Shown in pieces: positions 19,044 to 30,975 of a stretch of DNA of 64,000 nucleotides; the first letter of the stretch is position 1; each line of letters starts with the position of its first letter. Under the pieces are notes generated by a model. The model had not been told where the DNA came from, searched no databases, and saw only the letters and a list, made by a program, of their open reading frames with translations. A program made the position numbers and the translations under genes. Location: NCBI GenBank assembly GCA_945876865.1, contig CAMCPZ010000003.1, forward strand, positions 1 through 64,000, given 5' to 3'. The stretch comes from Bifidobacterium breve (GTDB taxonomy: Bacteria > Actinomycetota > Actinomycetes > Nanopelagicales > Nanopelagicaceae).

Positions 19044-19961
19044 TTAGTGCTCGGTCCAGTCCAAGTACTTAAGCACGATTCCTTCGCGCAACGCCCAAGG
19101 GCAGACCTCTAAGTTATCTAGATCAAGATTGCGCATGACACTTTCAGTTACAAAAGCCCCGGCAACAATCTGACGGGCCCGGTTTGCTGAAACACCCGGC
19201 AACTTTGTTCGCTCTTCAGAATCCATTTCTGCTAAACGAGTTGAGATTTTTCGAATTGCATCAATACTTATATTTTTACCATTACCACCATACCAATCAC
19301 CACAAAGCCGGGCCAGGGTTCGCAGAGTCTTGCTTGTCGCAATTGCACGATCCGAATCCTCGTGGCGGACCAAAGCTGGTAGAACAGATTCCAATTGAGT
19401 TTCAATGTAATCTCGAAGTGCGCGAACACTCTTGGGGGTAAATGGATCACCTTGTAAGTGGCTCTTAGTTAATCTCGATGCACCAAGTGGAAGTGTTACG
19501 GCAACCTCTGGCGCCTCATCTATGCCAGATGCAATCTCGAGAGAACCGCCACCGATATCAATAACAAGTAATCGGCCGCTCGACCAGCCAAACCAACGAC
19601 GCGCGGCAAGGAAAGTTAATCTTGCTTCTTCTTCTCCAGTTAAAACTTGAAGGTCTATTTCAAAATCCTTATTTATGTCAGCAATAATTTCTGGTCCGTT
19701 ATTTGCTTCACGTAGCGCTGAAGTCGCAAAAGGTAGAAGCTCCTCAGTTTTCACGCTCTTTGAATGGACTATCGCATTCTTGATTGCCAATCGGAGCTCG
19801 GCTATTCCTTCCGCCGAAATGTTATTTTCTTCTGTTAAATACTCAGTCAGCCGCAGCTCTACTTTGTGATTGAAAGTTGGATTTGGCCGGGCACCTGGAT
19901 GCGTATCGACCACCTGGAGATGGATCGTATTTGATCCCACATCTAAGACTCCAAGGCGCAT
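19044..19961 (-). CDS. ppx: Ppx/GppA family exopolyphosphatase
   Basis: LGVLDVGSNTIHLQVVD, IDIGGGSLEIASG, ATSKTLRTLARL. Confidence 0.88.
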   Translation of the reverse strand: MRLGVLDVGSNTIHLQVVDTHPGARPNPTFNHKVELRLTEYLTEENNISAEGIAELRLAIKNAIVHSKSVKTEELLPFATSALREANNGPEIIADINKDFEIDLQVLTGEEEARLTFLAARRWFGWSSGRLLVIDIGGGSLEIASGIDEAPEVAVTLPLGASRLTKSHLQGDPFTPKSVRALRDYIETQLESVLPALVRHEDSDRAIATSKTLRTLARLCGDWYGGNGKNISIDAIRKISTRLAEMDSEERTKLPGVSANRARQIVAGAFVTESVMRNLDLDNLEVCPWALREGIVLKYLDWTEH

Positions 19962-20045
19962 TTGCCGAAGATACTCGCTATTCGCCGCAGTAATTGCCAG
20001 GTTCTTAGCATTGGTTTTTGCGTGTCATAATTGCCCCTGCAGTAC

Positions 20046-20120
20046 GCCTCCCTAGCTCAGTGGTAGAGCAACGCACTTGTAATGCGTAGGTCGTCAGTTC
20101 AATCCTGACGGGGGGCTCCA
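20046..20120 (+). tRNA. tRNA-Thr (anticodon TGT)
   Basis: Cloverleaf folded by eye: acceptor GCCTCCC/GGGGGGC, anticodon arm ACGCA-CTTGTAA-TGCGT, T arm GTCAG-TTCAATC-CTGAC, CCA encoded. Confidence 0.95.
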
Positions 20121-20165
20121 TAATCAACAAACACATAAAAACAAATACTTTGGTATGAATAAGCC

Positions 20166-21842
20166 ATGGAACGCGATTTTGATGTCGTAATTATTGGATC
20201 TGGTTTTGGCGGATCAGTAAGTGCGCTGCGTTTAACTGAAAAGAATTATCGAGTTGCTGTCTTAGAAGCTGGTCGAAGATTTAGAGATAAAGACTTTCCT
20301 AAAACTTCTTGGCGATTAAGTAAATTTCTTTATGCACCAAGGTTAGGGCTTAGGGGAATCCAGAGAATTCATGCACTTCCTGATGTTTTAGTTTTAGCCG
20401 GTGCCGGTGTAGGTGGCGGATCACTTGTGTATGCAAACACTTTATACATTCCTCCTGATACTTACTTCAATGATAAACAGTGGAAACATATAACCGATTG
20501 GAAATCTGAATTACTTCCTTGGTATGACCAAGCATCTCGAATGCTTGGGGTCGCAGATAATCCATACTTTTCACCATCAGATGCTGCAATGAAAGAAGCT
20601 GCAATTGAAATGGGCGTTGGACATACTTTTCGAATGGCACCACTCGGAGTTTATTTTGGAGATGGACCAGGTGAATTAAGCACCGATCCATACTTTGGTG
20701 GAAAAGGACCTGCAAGAAGCGGTTGCATGCAATGTGGCGCCTGTATGACTGGATGTAGATTTAATGCAAAAAATACCTTGCCTAAAAACTACTTAGGCCT
20801 GGCTGAAGGTGCTGGCGCAGAAGTATTTGCTGAACATACGGTTACAAAAATTGAGCAAATTCCTAACAGGAGCTGGAAGATATCTGCCCGAAAGAGCTCA
20901 TCCTGGTTTGGGCGAAAGCGGGTATTCACCGCTAATCAAGTGATTGTTGCGGCCGGGACTTACAACACCCAAAAATTATTGCATCGCATGAAGAGCGATG
21001 GTTTATTGCCAAGACTTTCATGTGCCCTTGGTAAATTATCGCGGACCAATAGCGAAGCTCTTACCGGCGCACTTATGCAGAACACCAGCGTTGATTACAG
21101 CAAAGGTGCTGCAATAACTTCATCTTTTTTCCCAGATGAGCACACACATGTAGAGCCAGTCCGGTATGGCGTCGGAAGCAATGCAATGGGGTTGTTGCAA
21201 ACAATTATGACTGATGGTGAAAATGCAAAGGACCGACGTAAGCAATGGCTTGGCACAGTTCTTCGCCACCCTTCAATGCTGGCTCGGGTTTTGAATGTTC
21301 GAAAATGGAGCGAGCGAACAGTTATTGCACTCGTAATGCAGAATGTTGATTCTGCGGTAACGGTCTCAATGAAGAACTCAGTTTTCGGTAAGCGCTTAAC
21401 TTCAAAGAATGACAGTGCGATACCAAATGCGACATACATCCCTGCAGCAAATGAAGTTGTCCGAAAGATTGCCGAAAAAAATGGGGGAATAGCTGGCGGA
21501 CATATCGGAGACTTAATTGGAGCTCCGTTTACTGCTCACTTTGTAGGTGGCTGTGTGATTGGAGATTCTGAGGACTCTGGAGTAATCGATCCGTATCACC
21601 GGGTGTGGAATTACCCAACGCTTCATGTTGTAGATGGCGCAAGTGTTACGGCAAACCTAGGCGTCAATCCTTCGCTAACAATTACCGCACAAGCTGAACG
21701 CGCGATGTCGATGTGGCCGAACAAGGGTGGGATAGATGAGCGTCCGATTCAGGGGCACCCGTATAAAAAAGTGGCGATGGAATTTCCGAATAGTCCGGTC
21801 GTCCCAACGGGAGCCTTAGGTGAATTAAAGGGTGATATCTGA
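20166..21842 (+). CDS. GMC family oxidoreductase (cholesterol-oxidase-like)
   Basis: DVVIIGSGFGGSVSALRLTEKNYRVAVLEAG, GAGVGGGSLVYANT, CMQCGACMTGCRFNAKNTLPKNYL, HVVDGASVTANLGVNPSLTI. Confidence 0.85.
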   Translation: MERDFDVVIIGSGFGGSVSALRLTEKNYRVAVLEAGRRFRDKDFPKTSWRLSKFLYAPRLGLRGIQRIHALPDVLVLAGAGVGGGSLVYANTLYIPPDTYFNDKQWKHITDWKSELLPWYDQASRMLGVADNPYFSPSDAAMKEAAIEMGVGHTFRMAPLGVYFGDGPGELSTDPYFGGKGPARSGCMQCGACMTGCRFNAKNTLPKNYLGLAEGAGAEVFAEHTVTKIEQIPNRSWKISARKSSSWFGRKRVFTANQVIVAAGTYNTQKLLHRMKSDGLLPRLSCALGKLSRTNSEALTGALMQNTSVDYSKGAAITSSFFPDEHTHVEPVRYGVGSNAMGLLQTIMTDGENAKDRRKQWLGTVLRHPSMLARVLNVRKWSERTVIALVMQNVDSAVTVSMKNSVFGKRLTSKNDSAIPNATYIPAANEVVRKIAEKNGGIAGGHIGDLIGAPFTAHFVGGCVIGDSEDSGVIDPYHRVWNYPTLHVVDGASVTANLGVNPSLTITAQAERAMSMWPNKGGIDERPIQGHPYKKVAMEFPNSPVVPTGALGELKGDI

Positions 21843-21872
21843 CTTTTGCCGGATTCTCCCTAGGCAAAACCA

Positions 21873-21918
21873 TCACCCCATGGAACGCTTTCACCCAATT
21901 GATGGGTGATTGGGGTGA
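21873..21918. promoter_or_regulatory. Nested inverted repeats overlapping the start of the LuxR/MalT-type regulator
   Basis: Outer TCACCCCA (21873-21880)/TGGGGTGA (21911-21918); inner TCACCCA (21891-21897)-ATTGA-TGGGTGA (21903-21909). Confidence 0.5.
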
Positions 21919-24455
21919 GCACTTTGTACGAACTACTTCCGGGTGTGGCAATTTCTCGCATCACCCCGCCAACAGTCCCACCACAATTTGTTCTCCGCAC
22001 GCATCTTCTTGAACAACTTGAAAAGCCAGCGCCTCATGCAGCTTTTGCGATTGCACCAAGTGGTTTCGGTAAAACTATTTTGGCAGCGCAATGGGCTGCA
22101 ATGCATCCAGATCGCACAATCTATTACACACCCGCGCTAACAGATACCTTTAAGGATTTAGTTTTTCATTGCGTCTCTTCTCTTCGTAGATTTAAACCAG
22201 ATGCTGCGCCTTGGATAGAAAAATATCGTACCGAGAAATTTGAACCGGAAATTGCAGTTGTTGAGTTTGCGAACGAAATTGCGACAATTGGTTTCGATGT
22301 TAATTTCATTGCCGATGGTTCGCACAACATAAATCCAAATAATGAAGAATTTACCCAACTCTGGGCCGAGCTTATGCCAGAGAATCTTAAATCTTTTTAT
22401 CTGAGAAATAATCTGCCGCCCATAATTTACTCAAAAGCTATTTCGCTTGATGCCGTAAGTATTTTAAAACCAGTTGATTTGGCCTTTACACCGAATGAAA
22501 TTGAAATTCTTTGCTCAAATTATGGCGTTGAGTTTGAGCAAAACAAGAGGATGATTTCAACAGTCCAAAACTGGCCGGCAGGTGTCTTAATGGTAATTAA
22601 AAGCGCTGGGAAAAGTAGAGATTTTTTTGATGCCGAGTTTACTGATAATAAAATGCTGGTTGAAACTACGCTAAGAAATCTCGAGCCTAACGCCTACGCG
22701 ATTTTGGAGAAGTTGGTTTATTTTAAAGTGCTTTCAAAAAATCAGGCTGCCATCATTCTTAAAACCCAATCTCAACTGCAGAGTTTTTTACGTCTTGTAA
22801 ATGAGGGAATATTTGTTCTGCAAGTTGGAAGCGAAGATGACATCTTCGCCATAAATGAAATCATTAGAAGTTCAATTATTGAGAGGCTAAAGCTAGAGCC
22901 TGAGAAAGAGAGAACGATTAGAGAAGGAACGGTTGAAGCAAAAATAGCTTGTGGAAATTTAGAAGGCGCAATTGAACTACTCGAAGAGATGGGCGATCAC
23001 GAAAGGTCTCTTGAATTGTTGGGGCGATATGTTCGCAGATTGCTCTGGCAAGAAAATTCAGATCAAATGTATAAGGGAATTAATCTGATAAGTAAGTATC
23101 TAGATATTGGATCAAGCGGCAGAGATGTAATTGATGCTTATGTAACAATGGCAAGTGGCTCTCTGGAAGAATTGGCCGTAAAGATTAAGAGCTTAGAGAT
23201 TGCATCTAGGGTAAATGGGTTTGCCCAGAAAGTTGAATGCGATTTATTAGTTTTGAAGTGCAGATTGGCGCTTGGTTTGGGTCAACTTTCAAGGGTAATT
23301 GATTTGAACAAGTCGGCAGCAAAAAGTGCAAAATCCTTATTTTCAATTCGAATGGCAGCTAATGCAGCATTCCTGCTAGAAGAGTATGAAATTTTGGTTG
23401 AGATTGTGGAAGAGGCAAGAACAATTTCACCACCTGATCCATCAGAGGCAACAATTCACATGCCTGCAGTAGAAGCTCTTATGGCTTTGGCAGAAGGCAG
23501 AATGCTAGAAGCGTTAGACCTCGCCAGGTATGTAATTGAAGAGACCAAAAAGGTTGGTGCTACTGGAGTCTGGCTTGCATATGACATGGTTTACTGTGCG
23601 GCAGAGACGTTACGCGAAATTGGTGAAGAGAATCAAGCCATTGCGCTTATCGAATCGCATATGTCAGATGTCAAAAAATATCATGTGACTTCGTGGCAGG
23701 TGGCTTTTGAATCTAAGCATGCTCTTATTGAGGCCCAGCTTGGTAGATCATCCGCAGGGCTACATAGAATTCGCAAAATTCGTGATGAATTAAATACACC
23801 CAAGTACTCCTTAGAGATTTTTCGAATTGCAGATGAACATGAGTTGATTATTCGCTCGCTATTGGAAGATTATGAACGCATGTCTGAACTAGTTAATCGC
23901 ACATCAAAAACTCCAACAATCTCACTTATTTCTACTGCACTTGAATTAAGGAAAGGTGGCGAAGCTGCAAAGTTAGCAATTTCATCAATCCCAACCAGAA
24001 ATCCAAAAGAAGTTTTACTCTTCCATATTTTACATATTAATTTATATTTAGATAAGCCCAAGCTTGCAGAAAGCCACTTACAAAAAGCTTTACCAATTAT
24101 TATGAGTTATGGGTATCGTCAAATTTTGCTAATTCAAAGCTCCAGATTCCTTGAGTTTTTGCTTAAGTTTGCTGCAACTTATCCAACCGTATACATGGAA
24201 CAACTCGCCAAAGAAATACGAGCCCGTATGACACAAACCAATTCACGCAATCAAAAGATTGAAAATCCATTAACTAAGCGAGAAATTGAGATTTTGAATC
24301 GCCTATCAACTGGTATTCCAATTTCGCAGATAGCTACAAATCTTCATATTTCACATAACACAATTAAGACGCACCTAAAGAATGTATATAAGAAATTGGG
24401 CGCAGAATCCCGAGAAGATGCAGTTCAAAAAGGAAGGGATTTACTGCTCTTTTAG
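21906..24455 (+). CDS. MalT/LuxR-family STAND ATPase transcriptional regulator
   Basis: Walker A ALAPSGFGKTILAAQWA region near N-terminus, C-terminal LuxR HTH NPLTKREIEILNRLSTGIPISQIATNLHISHNTIKTHLKNVYKKLG; start could alternatively be GTG 21915. Confidence 0.82.
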   Translation: MIGVSTLYELLPGVAISRITPPTVPPQFVLRTHLLEQLEKPAPHAAFAIAPSGFGKTILAAQWAAMHPDRTIYYTPALTDTFKDLVFHCVSSLRRFKPDAAPWIEKYRTEKFEPEIAVVEFANEIATIGFDVNFIADGSHNINPNNEEFTQLWAELMPENLKSFYLRNNLPPIIYSKAISLDAVSILKPVDLAFTPNEIEILCSNYGVEFEQNKRMISTVQNWPAGVLMVIKSAGKSRDFFDAEFTDNKMLVETTLRNLEPNAYAILEKLVYFKVLSKNQAAIILKTQSQLQSFLRLVNEGIFVLQVGSEDDIFAINEIIRSSIIERLKLEPEKERTIREGTVEAKIACGNLEGAIELLEEMGDHERSLELLGRYVRRLLWQENSDQMYKGINLISKYLDIGSSGRDVIDAYVTMASGSLEELAVKIKSLEIASRVNGFAQKVECDLLVLKCRLALGLGQLSRVIDLNKSAAKSAKSLFSIRMAANAAFLLEEYEILVEIVEEARTISPPDPSEATIHMPAVEALMALAEGRMLEALDLARYVIEETKKVGATGVWLAYDMVYCAAETLREIGEENQAIALIESHMSDVKKYHVTSWQVAFESKHALIEAQLGRSSAGLHRIRKIRDELNTPKYSLEIFRIADEHELIIRSLLEDYERMSELVNRTSKTPTISLISTALELRKGGEAAKLAISSIPTRNPKEVLLFHILHINLYLDKPKLAESHLQKALPIIMSYGYRQILLIQSSRFLEFLLKFAATYPTVYMEQLAKEIRARMTQTNSRNQKIENPLTKREIEILNRLSTGIPISQIATNLHISHNTIKTHLKNVYKKLGAESREDAVQKGRDLLLF

Positions 24456-25259
24456 CTTTTCAGTCTGTTCCTTACGCAACCGGGGCCAAGTAGTAATTGG
24501 ATAATCAAGATTGCGGTAAAAATCTTTGATCAATTGCTGAACAAATTTGGGCTTCTCTTTCACGACAAAATGGGAACTTCCCGGAACAATTGCCAGCCGG
24601 GCATTTGGGATTGCTTCATAGAGTTCAATAGTATGTTGATTAGAGAAAGGTTCGTCATCGCCAGTCAAAACAAGAACTGGACAGTTGATTTTAGAAAGTT
24701 GTGGAACTGTCATTGTGGGCTCAGAATTCCAGACCTCATAAGCTTTTCGAATAATTATCTCCTGCATATGAGCCGGATCAGGCGAACGTAGCGCAAACTT
24801 TGCAGCATCATCTTCGGTTATGACGATCTCTGGATCGCTTTCAACCAAGGTAAGACCGCTGTCGTAGTGAAAGTTGGTTCCGATTGCAACTGTTGATTTA
24901 ACAAGATCCGGACGCTTCAGAGCAATCATCAAAGAGATGATTCCACCATCGCTCCAGCCAATTAAGTGAGTAGGGCCTTTAATTACATCCTCGATGTATG
25001 CGATTGCTTCATCGGTCTGAAAATCAAAGTGATAAAAACCTTCGCGACTTGCAGTGCGTCCATGTGCACTTCGGTCATATGCAAAAACATAGTGAGTTCT
25101 TTGAACAGCGGGGATAACTGTGTAATCCCAACTTTCTGTCGAACTTAAGCCACCATGCATTAGTAATACCGGTTCAGATTTCTTGCCAAAAGTTTTTCCT
25201 TGTGCCGACCAGACTTGATGTCCGCGTAAATCAATATATCCGCGCTTTAAATTCAACAT
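24441..25259 (-). CDS. Alpha/beta hydrolase
   Basis: VLLMHGGLSSTESWD, LIGWSDGGIISLMIAL nucleophile elbow, GSSHFVVKEKP. Confidence 0.82.
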   Translation of the reverse strand: MLNLKRGYIDLRGHQVWSAQGKTFGKKSEPVLLMHGGLSSTESWDYTVIPAVQRTHYVFAYDRSAHGRTASREGFYHFDFQTDEAIAYIEDVIKGPTHLIGWSDGGIISLMIALKRPDLVKSTVAIGTNFHYDSGLTLVESDPEIVITEDDAAKFALRSPDPAHMQEIIIRKAYEVWNSEPTMTVPQLSKINCPVLVLTGDDEPFSNQHTIELYEAIPNARLAIVPGSSHFVVKEKPKFVQQLIKDFYRNLDYPITTWPRLRKEQTEKLKEQ

Positions 25260-25261
25260 GT

Positions 25262-26530
25262 TTATACCGAATCCATAATATGACGATTGCCTCGATCAAA
25301 AGTAAAGTAGTTCCAGCACCAATCAACGATTGTTCCGATGCGATTGCGGCCACCCATCAAATAGAAGAGATGCAGGAATAACCAAGTAGCCCAAGCTGGA
25401 TATCCTGAGAATCTGATGCTTTTAACTTCGACAACAGCCTTATGTCGACCAATCGTTGCCATCGATCCTTTATCTCTATATTTGAAATCCTTTAGCTCTT
25501 CACCCTTTTCACGCCGCAAGATTTGTGCTGCTACAAATTTTCCCTGTTGCATTGCAACTGGTGCGACCATTGGTAAAAATCTTCCGTCACTGGCTTTCGA
25601 ACCACAGATATCTCCAACGCCCCAAATATTTGGATAATTTGTTACCGCCAGAGTGGGATAAACACTTAATCTATTTCCATCTAAGGGCAGAGATAATTTT
25701 GAAATAACAGGTTCGCCCTTTACTCCGGCTGCCCAAATTGTGACTTCTGCCGGAATCTTCTCGCCAGACTTTAAAGCAATCTCATCGCGCATTACTGATT
25801 CAACTGCGTGATTCACTAAAACTTTGACACCTAATTTTTCTAAAGCGCTCTTAGTTTTCTCAGATAGTTTTGGTGAGAAACTCGGGAGCAATCTTGGCCC
25901 AGCTTCAATTAATGAGACTTCAATATGTAGCGCTGCATGCTTCTGATCATTCATCAATGGTCCACGAACTAGTTCAGCAAGGGCGCCAGCCATTTCAACA
26001 CCAGTAGGCCCACCACCAACCACAACAATAGAAAGTTTCGTATCATCTTCAAATCGGCAGAGATCTTCAAATCGGCGCATTACTTCGGCACGAATCGTAA
26101 GTGCCTCATGAACAGATTTCATTCCAAGCGCGTATTCACTAACTCCAGGTGTTCCAAAATCGGCAGTTACAGAACCAACTGCAATAACTAGATGATCAAA
26201 GGGTAAAACTTCACTGCTATCTAACTTCACGGTCTTATTTTTGTGGTCAACAGAGATCGGGCTGCCCATTCGAAATTTCCCATTGATTGAGCGGAGCGCA
26301 CCACGAATTGGATAAGCAACATGGTCTGCCGCAAGTCCGGCAGTTGAAACCTGATAGAGAAGAGGCAGAAATGTTTGGTAATTGTGGCGATCGACAACAG
26401 TAATGTCTGCGCTATCACCGAGCGCCTTAGCTGTGGCTAGTCCACCGAAACCCCCGCCAAGAATTACGACTCTGGGCTTGTGGCGCTTCATCATTTTATC
26501 CTCTGCCAATTCCAATAAATTAAGTTTCAA
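25262..26530 (-). CDS. ndh: Type II NADH dehydrogenase (NDH-2)
   Basis: RVVILGGGFGGLATAKALG, DRHNYQTFLPLLYQVSTAGLA, VVVGGGPTGVEMAGALAEL; start may be internal at MMKRHKPRV. Confidence 0.88.
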   Translation of the reverse strand: MKLNLLELAEDKMMKRHKPRVVILGGGFGGLATAKALGDSADITVVDRHNYQTFLPLLYQVSTAGLAADHVAYPIRGALRSINGKFRMGSPISVDHKNKTVKLDSSEVLPFDHLVIAVGSVTADFGTPGVSEYALGMKSVHEALTIRAEVMRRFEDLCRFEDDTKLSIVVVGGGPTGVEMAGALAELVRGPLMNDQKHAALHIEVSLIEAGPRLLPSFSPKLSEKTKSALEKLGVKVLVNHAVESVMRDEIALKSGEKIPAEVTIWAAGVKGEPVISKLSLPLDGNRLSVYPTLAVTNYPNIWGVGDICGSKASDGRFLPMVAPVAMQQGKFVAAQILRREKGEELKDFKYRDKGSMATIGRHKAVVEVKSIRFSGYPAWATWLFLHLFYLMGGRNRIGTIVDWCWNYFTFDRGNRHIMDSV

Positions 26531-26567
26531 GTTTCCTGAACTAGGAATGCAGTCTACTGTTTAACCC

Positions 26568-28103
26568 ATGGACGCGACGGCCAATAATCCAAATCCAGTA
26601 AACCCTGGACGCAAAATCCTGGTTACAGGCGCTTCTGGCTATGTTGGTGGCCGCTTAGTCCGACAGTTACTTAGTCAAGATTTCGCAGTACGCGTAATGG
26701 TCCGCGATAAAAATAAAATTTCAGGTCAAGCTTGGATAGATAAAGTCGAGATTTCGCAAGGTAATGCCAGTGATTTTGCATCTGTAAAGGCTGCATTAAC
26801 CGGAGTCCATACAGCGTTCTATTTATTGCATTCAATCAATCTTGGATCTAATTTTGATGAGATTGAAGCTGCAATGGCGCGAAATTTTGCTACAGCAGCA
26901 GAAGAGGCCGGAGTCAGCCAGATAATTTATCTGGGCGGAATTGCAAACGATAAGCAGATCAGCCAGCACCTTGAATCTCGGGCAAATACTGGACGCCAAT
27001 TAGCTAGTGGAAAAGTGCCAGTTATTGAAATGCGAGCCGGAATTATAATTGGTTCTGGTTCGGCATCTTTTGAAATGCTTCGACATTTAACGCACCGCTT
27101 ACCAGTTATGACAACACCAAAGTGGGTTTCAAATCGCACTCAACCAATCGCAATTCGAGATGTGCTCTGGTATTTATCAAGTGCCGCCGCACTTGATAAG
27201 CCAGTAGGTGGAGTCTTTGATATCGGTGGACCAGCAGTTCTTTCATATGCCGACATGATGCAAATGTTTGCAAAAATTTCTGGATTGCGCCGGCGATGGA
27301 TTATTAAAGTTCCAGTTCTTTCACCAGCGTTATCAAGTTTGTGGATTGGCCTGGTAACTCCGGTTCCAACCGCGCTGGCTCGGCCACTTGTGCACTCTTT
27401 AATTAGTGAAGTTGTCGCAGATCCAAATAAAAGCATCTCAGGCTTAATTCCGCCGCCACCAGAAGGTTTATTGCAAGTAAATCAAGCCATTGAATTAGCG
27501 CTTTCGAGAACAACTCAGAATCAAGTCGAATCGCGTTGGTCAGATGCAACCCAGCCGACCGCACCATGGCAGAAAGCTCAGAGCGATCCAGAATGGGCTG
27601 GTGAAACTATTTACCGCGATCACCGCGAAAAAATTGTAGAAACTAGTAGGGCGAATCTCTGGAAGAGTATTGAACAAATCGGCGGTGAGAATGGTTGGTA
27701 TGGTGCAGATTTTCTCTGGTGGGCGCGTGGATTATTAGATCGGCTATTTGGTGGAGTAGGGCTTCGTCGCGGTCGTCGCAGTCCAGATACTTTGCGTATC
27801 GGAGATAGCTTAGATTTCTGGCGAGTAGAAAACTTAGAACCCGGAGTTTCGCTAAAACTTTATGCCGAAATGATTCTGCCTGGAAAAGCTTGGCTTGAAT
27901 TTAAAATTGAAGATTTTGAAATTGCTGGCAAGAAGATGCGAAAGATTTCGCAAGATGCAACCTATTCACCACGAGGCCTTGGTGGCCAACTTTATTGGTT
28001 TGCAGTTTCACCATTCCATGTATTGATTTTCCCGAGAATGTTGGGAAATTTAGTTCGTAGCGCTAATCGAAAAGATTATGCAGATTCCCAAATTAAAGGC
28101 TAG
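26568..28103 (+). CDS. NAD(P)-binding SDR-like protein with C-terminal DUF2867-type domain
   Basis: ILVTGASGYVGGRLVRQLLSQDF, STAFYLLHS-like region, C-terminal GDSLDFWRVENLEPGVSLKLYAEMILPGKAWLEF. Confidence 0.8.
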   Translation: MDATANNPNPVNPGRKILVTGASGYVGGRLVRQLLSQDFAVRVMVRDKNKISGQAWIDKVEISQGNASDFASVKAALTGVHTAFYLLHSINLGSNFDEIEAAMARNFATAAEEAGVSQIIYLGGIANDKQISQHLESRANTGRQLASGKVPVIEMRAGIIIGSGSASFEMLRHLTHRLPVMTTPKWVSNRTQPIAIRDVLWYLSSAAALDKPVGGVFDIGGPAVLSYADMMQMFAKISGLRRRWIIKVPVLSPALSSLWIGLVTPVPTALARPLVHSLISEVVADPNKSISGLIPPPPEGLLQVNQAIELALSRTTQNQVESRWSDATQPTAPWQKAQSDPEWAGETIYRDHREKIVETSRANLWKSIEQIGGENGWYGADFLWWARGLLDRLFGGVGLRRGRRSPDTLRIGDSLDFWRVENLEPGVSLKLYAEMILPGKAWLEFKIEDFEIAGKKMRKISQDATYSPRGLGGQLYWFAVSPFHVLIFPRMLGNLVRSANRKDYADSQIKG

Positions 28104-28143
28104 TTAATTAAGCTAAATCCCAGAAAATGTCACCTCTATCTCC

Positions 28144-28149
28144 TATAAT
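28144..28149 (+). promoter_or_regulatory. Candidate -10 TATAAT, 6 nt before ATG 28156 (leaderless)
   Basis: TATAAT-TTAGGG-ATG. Confidence 0.6.
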
Positions 28150-28155
28150 TTAGGG

Positions 28156-28422
28156 ATGGAAAACCTAGAGATAAGCGTGCAAAATCAGGCGACATCTCTA
28201 ACCGAATTAGAAGTGAAGATCTTGGATTTCGAAGGTCAATGGTGGAAGTTTGCTGGTGCCAAGGAGAGCGCAATCAAGGAGCTCTTCGATATGACGCCTC
28301 CGGCTTATTACCAATTACTGAACAATCTGATCGATCGCGACGATGCCTTGTTGGCAGCGCCGATGCTGGTGAAGCGACTTCGCCGTCTGCGCGAAGCCCG
28401 CACAAACGCCCGCTCGCTTTAG
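28156..28422 (+). CDS. DUF3263 domain protein
   Basis: Actinobacterial DUF3263-like LTELEVKILDFEGQWWKFAGAKESAIKELFDMTPPAYYQLLNNLID. Confidence 0.8.
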   Translation: MENLEISVQNQATSLTELEVKILDFEGQWWKFAGAKESAIKELFDMTPPAYYQLLNNLIDRDDALLAAPMLVKRLRRLREARTNARSL

Positions 28423-28464
28423 CTTCGATTTGCCCCACCCTTCGCCCCTGCTCTAGATTTGGCA

Positions 28465-28491
28465 TTAGCACTCGGAAGGTTAGAGTGATAA
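28465..28491 (+). promoter_or_regulatory. CIRCE element (HrcA operator) upstream of groL
   Basis: TTAGCACTC-N9-GAGTGATAA, one mismatch from the TTAGCACTC-N9-GAGTGCTAA consensus. Confidence 0.88.
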
Positions 28492-28498
28492 TCGTTAA

Positions 28499-30142
<1,644 letters not shown>

Positions 30143-30162
30143 ATCCGTAATAAGATACGCGG

Positions 30163-30867
30163 ATGAGTTCAGCAAAGATTGAAGACAAGTTCAGCGCCCT
30201 TGAATTAGCAAGGGCTGCTGCGCTTGAAGATGCACCAGCGCAAGATCAAGTTGGTGATTTAGTTTCAATTTCATATGATGAAATCGAAGATTCAAGTGAA
30301 GCCAGAATTGCAAACTATTTATTCGAAGCATCACTTAAAGGTTATGTTGGTTGGCGTTGGGCTGTAACAGTTGCAAAGGTTGATGAATCAAGCTCTCCAA
30401 CAATTTGCGATGTAGTTCTTCTTCCTGGCACAGATTCACTCCTTGCCCCTGAATGGATTGCGTATAAAGATCGCTTGCTTCCTGGCGATGTTGGTCCCGG
30501 AGATATCGTTCCAACTTCTGCAGATGATGCGCGATTAGTTCCCGGATTTGCTTCGCTTCCAGATGATGAAGATTTAGATCTTGCACAATTATTTGAATTC
30601 GGTTTAGGCCGGGCGCGCGTGCTCTCAATTACTGGCCGCGATCTTGCAGCGCAACGTTGGTATGCCGGAAGTTCTGGCCCAAACAATGCAATTTCACAAC
30701 AAGCACCAAAGCCATGTTATTCATGTGGATTCTTTATTCCAATCGCAGGATCACTTAGATCTGCATTCGGTGTCTGCGCAAATATTTTGGCGCCAGATGA
30801 TGCCCGCGTTGTCTCAGTCGACCATGGCTGTGGGGCGCATTCCGAAGCGCTGGTTGTCACCGATTAG
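30163..30867 (+). CDS. DUF3027 domain protein
   Basis: VGWRWAVTVAKVDESSSPTICDVVLLPG, CYSCGFFIPIAGSLRSAFGVCANILAPDDARVVSVDHGCGAHSE. Confidence 0.78.
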   Translation: MSSAKIEDKFSALELARAAALEDAPAQDQVGDLVSISYDEIEDSSEARIANYLFEASLKGYVGWRWAVTVAKVDESSSPTICDVVLLPGTDSLLAPEWIAYKDRLLPGDVGPGDIVPTSADDARLVPGFASLPDDEDLDLAQLFEFGLGRARVLSITGRDLAAQRWYAGSSGPNNAISQQAPKPCYSCGFFIPIAGSLRSAFGVCANILAPDDARVVSVDHGCGAHSEALVVTD

Positions 30868-30975
30868 CCGCTAATCAAGCACAAAATCGGGCAACAGCAC
30901 CTCGCATTCGTAAGTTAAACTAATCCTCTTGCACAAATGGCAAAACCAGATTTACAGAAAAAAAGGAGTTCCCCA

